From: a virus
DNA: 50,448 bases
Reading direction: 5' to 3' (one strand)
Virus record (IMG/VR): IMGVR_UViG_3300046777_001448
Span: 1 to 50,448 of that record
Made by a program: the position numbers and the translations under genes. This document shows positions 9,163 through 18,251 of the stretch, one piece after another. Position 1 is the first letter of the stretch; each line of letters starts with the position of its first letter. Below the pieces are notes generated by a model. That model ran no database searches and was not told the origin of the DNA. It saw only the letters and a program-made list of their open reading frames with translations.

Positions 9163-10221
9163 ATGAGTAAGACAATCCAAGAACTCCTCTCAGGTCTCCC
9201 AGCTTGGGAAACCGCAATGGCTGAGGACGGGTACATCGACGGGGAAAACAGAGTAACAATTAAGGAAGCTTTTGCATCAGCTGATGCCGCAGCATTATTC
9301 CCTAAAGTTATCTCTCGCACTCTGAAAGAAGCAGCCGAGCCACAATTACTAGTGACTCCATTGCTTTCAACAGTTCGCCTTGGCAAGGGGCGCTCCTTGG
9401 AGTTTCCAGCAGTCAACGCAATTCAAGCCGCAGAGATCCCTGAGGGACAAGAATATCCAGAGCAAGCACTCGCCTTCGCAAAGCAGGTAGAGGGCAAAGT
9501 TTCAAAGAAAGGTGTAAAGCTAGCTTTCACCGAAGAAGTCATCGCTGACTCACTTTGGGACATTGTCGGTCTACATGTCCGCGCTGCAGGTCGTGCAATG
9601 GCTCGTCTCAAAGAACAAATTGCATTAAGCCGTTTCAAGGATGCCGCAACAGTTGTCTTCGACAACGATAGTGGTAGCTATGATGACACAACTGGTAAGG
9701 GTATTGATGGCGCAGCTAACGATACTATTACATGGGATGACATCATCGACATGGCTGCTGTATTAATGGCTGAAAATCATATCCCAACAGATTTCATCCT
9801 TCACCCATTAATGTGGTCCGTATTCCTTAAGGATAGCATCTTCCATGCAGGTGGCGCAGCATCAGCTGTTGGCACAAGCTGGGGTTACCGTCCTCAGTCG
9901 GCAGACGGAGCACTCAATGCTACCGCACCTATGGGTCTCAATGTTTTGGTTTCACCATTCGTTAGCTTCACAGCAAAGAATGGTTCAACCCCAGCTAAGT
10001 CAGACCTCTTCCTCATTGACCGCAATGAAGTTGGAACACTTCTTGTCAAGGATGACATGAGCACAGATCAATTTGATGATCCAAGCCGTGACATTCGCTC
10101 AATGAAGATGAAAGAGCGTTACGATATCGTGATGCTTGGTGATGGTGAAGGCATTACAGTCGCTAAGAATGTTAGCCTTGCACGTAATTACGAAGTTCAG
10201 GTTACAAACCAAATTTCCTGA
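9163..10221 (+). CDS. Major capsid protein (HK97 fold)
   Basis: 352 residues; AGGAGG at 9145-9150. N-terminal ~35-60 residues are the likely delta/N-arm ('MSKTIQELLSGLPAWETAM'). The E-loop/P-domain pattern follows: 'VRLGKGRSLEFPAV' then 'EVEGKVSKKGVKLAFTEE' type strands (around residues 65-125) and the spine helix 'DIVGLHVRAAGRAMARLKEQIAL' (~130-152). A-domain sequence 'PTDFILHPLMWSVFLKD' (~208-225) is typical of HK97-type capsid proteins of myoviruses. Arg is encoded 13 times by CGT/CGC and once by AGA in my reading, a sign of selection for fast translation. It is followed by a strong terminator. It forms the icosahedral shell after proteolysis by the upstream protease. Confidence 0.92.
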   Translation: MSKTIQELLSGLPAWETAMAEDGYIDGENRVTIKEAFASADAAALFPKVISRTLKEAAEPQLLVTPLLSTVRLGKGRSLEFPAVNAIQAAEIPEGQEYPEQALAFAKQVEGKVSKKGVKLAFTEEVIADSLWDIVGLHVRAAGRAMARLKEQIALSRFKDAATVVFDNDSGSYDDTTGKGIDGAANDTITWDDIIDMAAVLMAENHIPTDFILHPLMWSVFLKDSIFHAGGAASAVGTSWGYRPQSADGALNATAPMGLNVLVSPFVSFTAKNGSTPAKSDLFLIDRNEVGTLLVKDDMSTDQFDDPSRDIRSMKMKERYDIVMLGDGEGITVAKNVSLARNYEVQVTNQIS

Positions 10222-10227
10222 TAGACC

Positions 10228-10256
10228 TTAGGGTGTTATAGTTACGACAACCCTAA
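10228..10256 (+). terminator. First hairpin after capsid gene
   Basis: TTAGGGT (10228-10234) can pair with ACCCTAA (10250-10256), 7 base pairs with a 15-base loop that may close further. It lies 6 bases after the capsid stop codon and just upstream of a stronger hairpin. It may protect the 3' end of the capsid mRNA or act with the next hairpin. Confidence 0.45.
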
Positions 10257-10261
10257 AGATT

Positions 10262-10296
10262 GGGGGGCGGAAGAGTAAAATCGACCGCCCCCCTTT
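10262..10296 (+). terminator. Strong intrinsic terminator after major capsid gene
   Basis: Perfect 9-bp stem GGGGGGCGG (10262-10270) with CCGCCCCCC (10285-10293), a 14-base loop, then TTT. It is the most GC-rich stem in an AT-rich window and ends the highly expressed decoration-capsid unit. The T-run is short, so read-through into the fibre genes is possible. Confidence 0.8.
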
Positions 10297-10315
10297 CGCA
10301 TATTTAGATATCTTT

Positions 10316-10324
10316 TGTTACTAT
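10316..10324 (+). promoter_or_regulatory. Extended -10 promoter candidate before fibre block
   Basis: TGTTACTAT: TG at 10316-10317, one base, then TACTAT (10319-10324), directly after the capsid terminator and 32 bases before the GTG at 10357. There is no clear -35. It is the natural place to restart transcription for the fibre genes. Confidence 0.45.
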
Positions 10325-10356
10325 ATGTTTATAGTTAATGCCTTAGGAGTGTGCAA

Positions 10357-11124
10357 GTGGCTTCGTATTTAATAGATCAAGCTAAAGTAAGTTATTATAG
10401 TGTTTCAATTAAATTTGGTAGAACTATTAAAATTTCTTCACTTAAAAATGAAAATTTTAAACTTTATAAGAATTCTGCAACACCAGAATTAGTTAATAGT
10501 CCATTTCAAGTAATAAATACAATTAAAGATTATAATCAAATATCTAGAATATTAACTCTATATTGGAGAATATCTTTAGAGGATCAACAAGAGTATTATA
10601 TAAGTTTAGTTAATCTTCTAGACGCAGCTGGGGCAGTTGTTAGCGCAGAAAATATATCATTCACATATGTAACTGCAGCTACTCCAACCACAAGTGTTTT
10701 CTCTGAGCCAGAATTGCAACCAGTCTTAATTGAAGATAAGTCTATAAAAACAGATATAGATATTAGTTATCAAGTTTTAGCTAAAAATCCAAAGTTCTAT
10801 ATATCTGACATAAATCCAAATAATGGTGAGTTCTATTTAACTAATGACTATAACAATGGAAGAGTTGTTGTAACATTTAGCGAAAGACCAGCTTCAAACT
10901 TCTTGAATTCTAAGTATTTTCAGGCCCAAAGAAAGAAAATACAAAAGGCTCCATCTAGATGGGAAACACTGGATGCAGAAGTATTAATGCATTCATGGAA
11001 ACCAGATGTCTATATAGATTTTCCATCATTAGATGCAACCCCATCTTACAATACAGATGGGAAAGATTATTTTGAAAAAAATTATAAATATAGAATTATA
11101 ATATCTAAAGATATTGGTATATAA
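10357..11124 (+). CDS. Virion structural protein candidate, beta-rich (GTG start)
   Basis: 255 residues from GTG 10357; AGGAG at 10345-10349 has ideal spacing for it, while the GTG at 10351 would sit directly on the SD. The protein is beta-rich with Ig/FN3-like strands ('ISRILTLYWRISLEDQQEYYISLVNLLD') in residues ~40-105, then a second half with 'PKFYISDINPNNGEFYL' and 'WKPDVYIDFPSLDATP'. I do not recognise a defined family. It is the first gene of the fibre block and abuts the next gene exactly (stop 11122-11124, ATG 11125), so a tail fibre attachment or accessory role is likely. Confidence 0.55.
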   Translation: MASYLIDQAKVSYYSVSIKFGRTIKISSLKNENFKLYKNSATPELVNSPFQVINTIKDYNQISRILTLYWRISLEDQQEYYISLVNLLDAAGAVVSAENISFTYVTAATPTTSVFSEPELQPVLIEDKSIKTDIDISYQVLAKNPKFYISDINPNNGEFYLTNDYNNGRVVVTFSERPASNFLNSKYFQAQRKKIQKAPSRWETLDAEVLMHSWKPDVYIDFPSLDATPSYNTDGKDYFEKNYKYRIIISKDIGI

Positions 11125-11538
11125 ATGTCTAATTTTATCTATGGAAAAGCAAAAGAAGCTTTATTTAAAGGCTCAATAAATATAGTTAACAGTAACTGTA
11201 AGATAGCTTTAATAGATACAAATCACTATGTACCAATGCAGAACATTCATGAATTCATGAGTTCTATACCAAGTGAATCTATTATGATTAGGTCTAACGC
11301 ATTACAGAACGTAAGTTGTACTTTGGGTGTAGTAGATGCAGATGATGTAATTATAGGATTTTATGATGGTGATCCATTTGACGCCATAATATTTTACATA
11401 GATACTGGCTCTGATTCAACATCCAGATTACTTTTTTATATAGATGAGTCTCCAGGTCTACCCTTTAATGGTGTAGATTCATCGATCCCAGTTACAATAT
11501 TGTGGGATAATGGAATAAATAAAATACTATCAATTTAA
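11125..11538 (+). CDS. Conserved phage structural protein, fibre-cluster type
   Basis: 137 residues. Its pattern 'NFIYGKAKEALFKGSINI...KIALIDTNHY' with 'HEFMSSIPS' and the end 'VTILWDNGINKILSI' matches a small protein common beside tail-fibre genes in many phages (my recollection of the family; function not known to me). It is probably a beta-sandwich virion protein. It starts directly after the previous stop and is followed by AAGGAGG for the next gene. Confidence 0.6.
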   Translation: MSNFIYGKAKEALFKGSINIVNSNCKIALIDTNHYVPMQNIHEFMSSIPSESIMIRSNALQNVSCTLGVVDADDVIIGFYDGDPFDAIIFYIDTGSDSTSRLLFYIDESPGLPFNGVDSSIPVTILWDNGINKILSI

Positions 11539-11549
11539 GGAGGATATTA

Positions 11550-11888
11550 ATGTCAACACTGTACCCTAATTCTTTAGATAATTTTGTTAACCCTACAGCA
11601 AATGACACATTAGATTCTTCTACTGTACCACACGCTGATCAGCACGCAAATTTAAATGATGCAGTCGAAGCTTTACAAACTGTTATTGGTATTAATCCAG
11701 CTGGATCACATCTAACTGTTAAAGATAGAATAATAGCAGCAGAATCTTCAATATCTACTCAGTCAGTATTAAATGGACTTACTGATGTTACTATAAACCA
11801 AGCTGCCACAGGCAATATATTACGTTATAACGGGTCTCAGTGGGTTAACTACGCTGAAGACAACCTTACCGATGGAGGAAACTTTTAA
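11550..11888 (+). CDS. Short fibre-associated protein
   Basis: 112 residues; SD AAGGAGG just upstream. 'YPNSLDNFVNPTANDTL' and 'PHADQHANLNDAVEALQTVIG' form a widespread phage module, often at the start of tail fibres, where the helix 'HANLNDAVEALQ' precedes a fibre shaft. Here it is a stand-alone gene ending 'RYNGSQWVNYAEDNLTDGG', a fibre-like repeat end. It probably assembles with, or adapts, the long fibre encoded two bases downstream. Confidence 0.65.
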   Translation: MSTLYPNSLDNFVNPTANDTLDSSTVPHADQHANLNDAVEALQTVIGINPAGSHLTVKDRIIAAESSISTQSVLNGLTDVTINQAATGNILRYNGSQWVNYAEDNLTDGGNF

Positions 11889-11890
11889 AA

Positions 11891-14416
11891 ATGGCAAATA
11901 CAATTAGAATCAAAAGAAGAGCCTCTGGTGATTCCGGTGCTCCGTCGAGTCTACAGAATGCAGAATTAGCATACAATGAAGTTAATGATGTTCTTTATTA
12001 TGGTAAGGGTACAGGTGGAGCAGGTGGGACCGCAACTACTGTTGAAGCAATTGCCGGTTTAGGTGCTTTTGTTGGCCTTTCTGGTACTCAAACAATTACA
12101 GGTAATAAGACATTTTCAGGAACAGTCGCACTTGGCGGATCTGCTACAGCGACCACTCAAACATCAGGAGATAATAGTACAAAGGTTGCAACAACAGCTT
12201 TCGTCGCTGCAGCAATTACAGCAGCTGGCTCCTTTACCGGATTCACAATTGCTGGAGACTCTGGCTCTAGCCAATCTATTGGTAGTTCTGATACCATAAC
12301 AATTGCTGGTGGAACTGGCATAGATACTGTAGCTGGATCAACAGATACAATAACTATTAGTATCGACAATACAGTAGCCACATTAACAGGAACTCAAGAA
12401 CTTACTAACAAAACCCTTACAAGCCCTACAGTTTCTGGTCTTTATATCTCTGACTCAAGTATCACTTTTGAAGGATCATCTGCAGACGCCTATGAAACTA
12501 CATTGACCGTCACAAACCCAACAGCTGACAGGACAATCACATTACCAAATGCATCAGACACTTTAGTTGGCAAAGCTACAACTGACACTTTTACCAATAA
12601 AACATTTGATACAGCAGCCACTGGAAACAGCTTTAGTGTTAACGGTAATGCAATAACATCTTATGTTGGCAGTGGTTCAAACGTTGTATTATCATCAAGT
12701 CCAACAATTACCAATCTTTTTGCCAGCGGACTAACTGTTACTGGGGCAAGTATTGTCTTTGAAGGAGCAACAGAAGATGATTATGAAACAACGCTTACTG
12801 TTGCAGACCCAACCGCAGATCGCACTCTAACCTTACCAAATGCAACTGGAACAATAGCTTTAACCAGCGATATTACAACAGCAGTAAATGCAGTAGCAAC
12901 ATCATTTACCGTTGCTGGAGATAGCGGTTCAAGCCAAACAATTACATCTGGTTCAGATACTCTTACGATTTCTGGAGGCACAGGATTAAGCTCAGTCGCT
13001 GGTTCAACTGACACTATAACTATTAATCTTGACAATACAGCTGTAACATCTGGATCCTATGGTTCATCAACAGAAGTTGCATCAATTACTGTAGATGCCC
13101 AAGGACGCTTAACATCTGCAAGCAATACAAGCATCAGAACTGCTACAACTTCACAAACAGGTTTAGCTTCTTTTAGTTCTTCTGACTTTGCAGTCAGTAC
13201 CGGTGAAGTAACCATTAAGTCTGGTGGAGTTGACAATGCCCAACTAGCTAACTCAACAATTACACTTGGTTCATCAACTTTAACTCTTGGTTCTACCACA
13301 ACTTCAGTAGCAGGTATAACTGAATTAACTGTTGACAATATGAATTTTAATGGAAATGAAATTAGTACAACTGATACTAATGGTAACCTTTCTCTTAATC
13401 CAGCTGGAACTGGTTCAGTTACAGTCAATGGACATAAGATTACCAATCTTGGCACTCCAGTTGACGATGCAGACGCAGCAACAAAAGGTTATGTTGATAA
13501 CAAGGTTACAGGATTATCTTGGAAGCAAGCAGTACATGCCCTCGCTAGTTCAAACGTTCCTTTAACTGGTTCAACACCATTAGAGGTTGATGGGCACACT
13601 CTTCTTGATGGTGAAAGAGTTCTTTTAACTGGTCAAACAACTGCTACTCAAAAAGGCATATACTCTGTTGCAATATCTGGTGGTAGTTATACGTTAACAA
13701 GATCTACCGATGCAGACGTATATACTGAGCTTCATGGTTTGGCAGTTTTTGTTCAAGTAGGTACTTCATATGCAAACACTGGATGGGTGCAAACTACTGA
13801 CAATTTAACAGACTTTAGCGGTCAAGCATGGGTTCAGTTCTCAGGAGCTGGAGCTTATGGTGCAGGTTCGGGTCTTGGATTAGATGGAACCACATTTAAT
13901 ATTAACGTCGATGCTAACGGCGGAATTGAAATTACAGGTGACGCACTTGCTCTTAAATCATCAGTTGCAGGAGCTGGTTTAACTTTAACTTCTGGTGTAC
14001 TAGCAGTTGGAGGAACAGCCGACAAGATAACCGTAAACTCAGATGCAATCACCATTGCTTCAACGTACGCTGGACAGTCTTCGATCACAACCTTGGGAAC
14101 TATTGCAACAGGAACATGGAATGCTACTGAAATTGCAATAGCAAAAGGTGGAACAGGAGCAACATCAGCAGGTGATGCAAGAACTAATCTTGGATTAGCA
14201 ATTGGTACTAACGTACAAGCATACAATGCTAACCTTGCAGCAATTGCTGGACTAACCTCAGCATCAGATGCACTCCCATATTTTACTGGATCTGGCACTG
14301 CAGCAGTTACAACATTAAGTTCTTTCATTAGAGGTCTTTTGGATGACGCAGATGCAGCAACTGCTAGAACTACACTTGGTGTGGACACTTATACAATTGA
14401 TGGTGGCACATTCTAG
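11891..14416 (+). CDS. Long tail fibre protein with internal repeats
   Basis: 841 residues. N-terminal attachment-like module 'MANTIRIKRRASGDSGAPSS' with 'NAELAYNEVNDVLYYGKG'. Shaft motifs typical of phage fibres: 'STKVATTAFVAAAI' (~96-110), 'LTGTQELTNKTLTSPTVSG' (~165-183), 'DDADAATKGYVDNKV' and C-terminal 'GGTGATSAGDARTNLGLAIG'. Internal duplications: 'AGDSGSSQ...GGTG...VAGSTDTITI' at ~121-157 and ~342-378; 'FEG...YETTLTV.. PTADRT.TLPNA' at ~193-221 and ~290-318. Arg is rare; Ser/Thr/Ala/Gly dominate. It is probably a homotrimeric fibre for host binding. The SD GGAGGA lies inside the end of the previous gene. Confidence 0.85.
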   Translation: MANTIRIKRRASGDSGAPSSLQNAELAYNEVNDVLYYGKGTGGAGGTATTVEAIAGLGAFVGLSGTQTITGNKTFSGTVALGGSATATTQTSGDNSTKVATTAFVAAAITAAGSFTGFTIAGDSGSSQSIGSSDTITIAGGTGIDTVAGSTDTITISIDNTVATLTGTQELTNKTLTSPTVSGLYISDSSITFEGSSADAYETTLTVTNPTADRTITLPNASDTLVGKATTDTFTNKTFDTAATGNSFSVNGNAITSYVGSGSNVVLSSSPTITNLFASGLTVTGASIVFEGATEDDYETTLTVADPTADRTLTLPNATGTIALTSDITTAVNAVATSFTVAGDSGSSQTITSGSDTLTISGGTGLSSVAGSTDTITINLDNTAVTSGSYGSSTEVASITVDAQGRLTSASNTSIRTATTSQTGLASFSSSDFAVSTGEVTIKSGGVDNAQLANSTITLGSSTLTLGSTTTSVAGITELTVDNMNFNGNEISTTDTNGNLSLNPAGTGSVTVNGHKITNLGTPVDDADAATKGYVDNKVTGLSWKQAVHALASSNVPLTGSTPLEVDGHTLLDGERVLLTGQTTATQKGIYSVAISGGSYTLTRSTDADVYTELHGLAVFVQVGTSYANTGWVQTTDNLTDFSGQAWVQFSGAGAYGAGSGLGLDGTTFNINVDANGGIEITGDALALKSSVAGAGLTLTSGVLAVGGTADKITVNSDAITIASTYAGQSSITTLGTIATGTWNATEIAIAKGGTGATSAGDARTNLGLAIGTNVQAYNANLAAIAGLTSASDALPYFTGSGTAAVTTLSSFIRGLLDDADAATARTTLGVDTYTIDGGTF

Positions 14417-14456
14417 TTAACTTATGTTATAATAACTTAGTTAAATGGAGTGACTA

Positions 14457-15917
14457 ATGGCTAATACTATAAAAATAAAAAATAGTGGCACATCTTCTAA
14501 TACGCCTACTTCTTTAGAATATGGTGAGCTAGCAATTAATTACGCTGATGGTAAACTGTATTATAAAAATAGTTCTAATTCCATTGTTGAATTCACTAGC
14601 GCAGTTAATCTAGCCGGAACCGTATATAATACAACGATAGGTGACGGAACTAGTACATCTTATACAATAACTCATAACTTTGGAAGTAGAGATGTAAGCG
14701 TAACAGTTAGAGAAGCATCTTCTCCATACGGTTTAATATTGACCTCATGGGAAGCTACCTCTGGTAATGCCGTAACAGTTTACTTTAATTCACCTCCGTC
14801 CTCTAACTCTGTTAGAGTTTCTGTATACATAGCTGTAGCAGGCCTTGAGGTGGGTCCAACAGGCCCAACAGGGCCCACGGGACCCACAGGCCCTCCTGGG
14901 CCTACAGGAGCCGATTCAACAGTTGCAGGTCCTCCAGGTCCAACAGGCCCTCCAGGTCCAACAGGTCCAACAGGGCCCACAGGAGCCGATTCAACAGTTC
15001 CTGGCCCTACAGGCCCTACAGGCCCAGCAGGAGCTACAGGACCCACAGGACCCACAGGACCGAGTGCAAACATCTCTGCAACTAATACAGTTGTTACTGG
15101 AAAGTTGTCTGGTGACCAGTCAGTTGCAAGCTCAACTAATGATATTCTTATTTCTTTTGTTGATGATTTTGACCCTAATAACTGGTGGGATGCAACTACT
15201 AAACAGTTTACGCCCACAATTGCGGGGTATTACAATGTTTCACTTCACGCATGGTGGACCGCTGCTGGTGTAACAACAAATCAATACAACATTCAGATTA
15301 GAAAAAATGGCAACACTTCTGCAATCTTCCAGAATCAAACATTAACAGGTTCAGGTTCTTCACAGGGTGGAAGTAGGGTTATTTACTTAAATGGAACTAC
15401 TGACTATTTAGACTTTACGGCGTATAACGGAGACTCCTCTTCCAGAAGTCTTCAATGGGGTGGAGCAGGTCAAGGAACATGGTTCTCTGCTGCTTTAATG
15501 ACTACTGGAACTGGTCCAACTGGACCGACAGGACCGACAGGACCGACAGGTCCAACTGGCCTAACAGGGTCAGCAGGGCCAACTGGACCAACTGGACCAA
15601 GTGGATCTTTTGCTAGTGCACAAACAGTAAATACACAGACAGGAACTACTTATACATTAGCAAGTAGTGATTTAGGTAAAATGGTAACATTAGATAATTC
15701 TTCTTCTATAACAGTTACTGTCAATACCTCAACAGGATTAACTGCCGGCCAATCAATAGATATGCTCCAACTTGGAACTGGACAAATAACAGTTACAGGT
15801 TCTGGAGTAACAATTAATGGAACACCTGGCTTAAAATTTAGAGCAAGATACTCAGCTGCATCACTATTTTGTATAGGTACCGATACTTATGTTCTTATCG
15901 GGGATTTGAGTGCGTAA
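14457..15917 (+). CDS. Collagen-like and C1q-like fibre protein
   Basis: 486 residues. N-terminal module '[20 protein letters not shown]' with '[17 protein letters not shown]' is the same attachment module as in the preceding fibre gene. A GPT-type collagen-like triplet block spans ~residues 133-202. Residues ~205-350 form a C1q/TNF-like beta-jelly roll ('[17 protein letters not shown]', '[11 protein letters not shown]', '[14 protein letters not shown]'). A second collagen-like block follows (~353-383), then a beta-rich C-terminal domain ('[14 protein letters not shown]', '[18 protein letters not shown]'). Collagen-like stalks trimerise fibres and C1q-like heads bind ligands, so this is probably a receptor-binding fibre. 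Confidence 0.85.
   Translation: MANTIKIKNSGTSSNTPTSLEYGELAINYADGKLYYKNSSNSIVEFTSAVNLAGTVYNTTIGDGTSTSYTITHNFGSRDVSVTVREASSPYGLILTSWEATSGNAVTVYFNSPPSSNSVRVSVYIAVAGLEVGPTGPTGPTGPTGPPGPTGADSTVAGPPGPTGPPGPTGPTGPTGADSTVPGPTGPTGPAGATGPTGPTGPSANISATNTVVTGKLSGDQSVASSTNDILISFVDDFDPNNWWDATTKQFTPTIAGYYNVSLHAWWTAAGVTTNQYNIQIRKNGNTSAIFQNQTLTGSGSSQGGSRVIYLNGTTDYLDFTAYNGDSSSRSLQWGGAGQGTWFSAALMTTGTGPTGPTGPTGPTGPTGLTGSAGPTGPTGPSGSFASAQTVNTQTGTTYTLASSDLGKMVTLDNSSSITVTVNTSTGLTAGQSIDMLQLGTGQITVTGSGVTINGTPGLKFRARYSAASLFCIGTDTYVLIGDLSA
14853..15062 (+). repeat. Collagen-like triplet-coding repeat (block 1)
   Basis: About 70 codons of Gly-X-Y, mostly GPT and GPP with two 'GADSTV' interruptions that are near copies of each other. 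The DNA is GC-rich against the window average and internally repetitive, a likely site of repeat-number change. Confidence 0.85.
15513..15605 (+). repeat. Collagen-like triplet-coding repeat (block 2)
   Basis: A second, shorter Gly-X-Y block (GPT repeats with one 'GLTGSA' interruption) after the C1q-like domain of the same gene. Confidence 0.8.
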
Positions 15918-17050
15918 TGGCAATAAGGCATGGCGTTGTTGCTTCTGGTATTGCACTTCCACCGACCGTTATAACTCAAGCAGCTACTAGTTTTAATCAA
16001 AACCAAGCAACCTTTAATGCCACAGTTAGTGCAAATGGATATCCAACTACTGTATATTTTGATTATTCAACAAGCTCCTCTTTCTCAAGCTATTCAACAT
16101 ATACATATGGGTCCACTGTAACCACAGAAGGAGCATCTGTAGAATATGTTGCTACTGGACTATCAGTTGGAACTGTCTACTACTTTCGATGTCGAGCACA
16201 AAATTCAATTGGAACTACAACTGGATCTAGTCAAAATTTCACAACTTGGTCACTGCAAACTTACACAAATACTACTGCTGGCGCTTACTCTGTCAGCGTT
16301 CCTTCAATTCCTGGTGTTGCTCCAGTCATCTACGAGATGCTTCTTTATGGAGGCGGTGGCGGTGCAAACTACGCAGGTGGAGGCGGTGGCGGTTATCGTC
16401 TTGCAGCTTCTCATACATCATCAGCAACTGGGACACAAACAGTTAGTGGGACAGTAGGAGCAGGCGGTGCTGCTGGAAACGGTGGAACTGGAACTGGTAC
16501 TGCAACAGCGGGTGGAAGTACAACATTAACTGTTGGTTCTACAACATGGACAGGCGGTGGCGGTGGTGCAGGAGCGCATCCTGGCAACTGTGGTGCACCA
16601 AATGGTACTGGCGGGGCCGTTGGTTCAGGTACTAATCCAGCTTATGGCGGTGGCAATAATACTTATGGATATTACTACTTTACAGGAAATTATGTTCAAG
16701 TTATAACTGGTTATGATAAACTAGGTAATCCGCAATATGCACCAGACTATAATCAACCAATCTATGCTTGGGATTGTGGATACTATGCAGGAGGCGGAGG
16801 CGGAGGAACTGATTCTGGTGGGGCCTCAGCAGCAACTCAATCCACTGCTTCACATGTTGGTGGAGCAGGAGGAGCAGGAGGTGGAGCTTATGGACTTCGT
16901 GGAGGTAACGGAGGCGGAGGCTATGGAACACAGGGCAATGGTTCAAATGGTTCTGTTCCATCAGGTTCTGGTTCAATTGTAGGAACAGGTGGTGCACAGT
17001 TTAGCGCAGGTGTTGCAGGCGGAATCACATTTAAATATTATGGACCTTAA
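15917..17050 (+). CDS. FN3 plus glycine-rich fibre-tip/adhesin
   Basis: 377 residues from ATG 15917, whose A is the last base of the previous TAA (TAATG coupling). A longer in-frame reading from 15869 lies wholly inside the previous gene and is rejected. Residues ~15-105 are FN3-like ('TVYFDYSTSSSFSSY', 'YVATGLSVGTVYYFRCRAQNS'). Residues ~130-375 are a glycine-rich domain with runs of GGGGG ('YGGGGGANYAGGGGGGYRLA', then several more). This resembles the polyglycine receptor-binding tips of T-even-like adhesins and 'glycine-rich domain' phage proteins. Likely the most host-facing protein of the block. The two CGA codons in the FN3 part show that CGA is read as Arg here. Confidence 0.75.
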   Translation: MAIRHGVVASGIALPPTVITQAATSFNQNQATFNATVSANGYPTTVYFDYSTSSSFSSYSTYTYGSTVTTEGASVEYVATGLSVGTVYYFRCRAQNSIGTTTGSSQNFTTWSLQTYTNTTAGAYSVSVPSIPGVAPVIYEMLLYGGGGGANYAGGGGGGYRLAASHTSSATGTQTVSGTVGAGGAAGNGGTGTGTATAGGSTTLTVGSTTWTGGGGGAGAHPGNCGAPNGTGGAVGSGTNPAYGGGNNTYGYYYFTGNYVQVITGYDKLGNPQYAPDYNQPIYAWDCGYYAGGGGGGTDSGGASAATQSTASHVGGAGGAGGGAYGLRGGNGGGGYGTQGNGSNGSVPSGSGSIVGTGGAQFSAGVAGGITFKYYGP

Positions 17051-17061
17051 GAGAGTATGAA

Positions 17062-18186
17062 ATGATAGAAGTTAAACAATTTTCAATTAAAGCATTAGAA
17101 ACTTATAAAACTTTCTTTTTATTAGACAAATTAGATAAGAATCAAGAAGAAGTTGAAATACTAGTACAAACGCCAACAGGTCTTGAAGCTGTTGATTTTG
17201 TAGAAGTTTTTTCTATGAAAGATGGATCTTTATTAGCTGGTTGGCAACACCCATTTCAAAAAATGGCACTACATAATTTAATAGCATCAGCAAATGGTAA
17301 ATCACAAATTCTAAATCTATATCCAGTTGAAAGAATAATCGACATATACGATAGTCCTTTAGATATTGATCCTACAGATAATAATCTTTGGAGCTTTTCT
17401 TTCGCAAGCTCAGTGCCAGTAGATGGTGGCGATTGGAGATGCGATCGTGGAATGTATGGTCCAAGAATGTTTCCTGAAGAAGACGTAAATAGAGTAATTT
17501 CAGATCTTGGTGAAATCATAGTTTATGAATCATTTTTATGCATCAATAGCATTGGTCATTTAGTCTATATTTCAGGAAAAAATAAAAGAGATCTTGCAAT
17601 TGAAAAACTTAATAATAGCTTTCATCCAACTACGGCACTAACTTTACAAGAAACTTTACGCTTAATATATGAGTGGTCTCAACTAGCAGGAGAACCTTTT
17701 AATAGCCAGGACGATGTCGCAGTTGTCTCTGAACAGTTTATTAACTCACTTAATCTTACAGATGAAGAACTTTTAACTTTATCACAATTACCCAATATGC
17801 AGATTGCAAACTTCTTAACTGGTAGTGAAACAGCACGCACTAGACCGGATAACCCTCCTGTGTTAAGTCAAAGTATTAAAGATCTTATTTTTAATAGAAT
17901 GGCAACAACCTCTTTATCATTTATAACTGCAAGAAATCCTGGCATTTGGGACTTTGAAGAAATATATAATAAAGAGATAGAATCTTTAAATCAAGGAGAA
18001 GCAAGATTTAGATCATACTATGGCGTACCCAATAATGAGCCACTAGATACTGAAAGTAAGGCCGGCGAGTATGCAAGAGCAAATACTACGAACCAAGAAG
18101 GTTATATTCATAATCAATTAAGAGGTTTTAAGAATAAAAAAATTGTTATGAATATGGCGCTGGAGATAAATCAGCAAAATGGCTAA
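17062..18186 (+). CDS. Unknown protein after the adhesin
   Basis: 374 residues, starting 11 bases after the adhesin. I do not recognise a family. The N-terminal ~150 residues are alpha/beta ('LLAGWQHPFQKMALHNLI', 'RIIDIYDSPLDID', 'WRCDRGMYGPRMFPEED'). The middle is helical ('LTLQETLRLIYEWSQLAGEPF', 'SEQFINSLNLTDEELLTLSQL'). The C-terminus has 'FRSYYGVPNNEPLD' and a Lys-rich end. No signal peptide or membrane segment. Its place right after receptor-binding genes would suit a fibre-assembly helper or another virion protein, but nothing in the sequence proves that. Confidence 0.5.
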   Translation: MIEVKQFSIKALETYKTFFLLDKLDKNQEEVEILVQTPTGLEAVDFVEVFSMKDGSLLAGWQHPFQKMALHNLIASANGKSQILNLYPVERIIDIYDSPLDIDPTDNNLWSFSFASSVPVDGGDWRCDRGMYGPRMFPEEDVNRVISDLGEIIVYESFLCINSIGHLVYISGKNKRDLAIEKLNNSFHPTTALTLQETLRLIYEWSQLAGEPFNSQDDVAVVSEQFINSLNLTDEELLTLSQLPNMQIANFLTGSETARTRPDNPPVLSQSIKDLIFNRMATTSLSFITARNPGIWDFEEIYNKEIESLNQGEARFRSYYGVPNNEPLDTESKAGEYARANTTNQEGYIHNQLRGFKNKKIVMNMALEINQQNG

Positions 18187-18208
18187 GTGTTTTAGGGGCA
18201 AAATAATC

Positions 18209-18215
18209 TTACTAT
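18209..18215 (+). promoter_or_regulatory. TTACTAT intergenic motif
   Basis: TTACTAT lies 36 bases before the ATG at 18252, in a 65-base AT-rich gap. No -35 or extended -10 is visible; it is listed as a member of the recurring intergenic motif. Confidence 0.25.
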
Positions 18216-18251
18216 GAAATATATATTTTATTTTGAAATACGGTAACATAC

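Noticed and set aside
13855-14388. Long minus-strand ORF (177 residues)
   Set aside because: It lies opposite a clear fibre gene, lacks an SD and has a Val/Pro/Ala composition typical of antisense reading.
14417-14456. Imperfect hairpin and TATAAT between two fibre genes
   Set aside because: The stem is AT-rich and broken with no T-run, and the TATAAT at 14428-14433 has no -35; too weak to call.
14853-15062. CRISPR-like array
   Set aside because: The repeats are short Gly-X-Y codons in frame within a fibre gene, with no spacer structure.
14780-15217. Minus-strand ORF rich in Gly-Pro-Val
   Set aside because: It is the antisense shadow of the collagen-like triplets.
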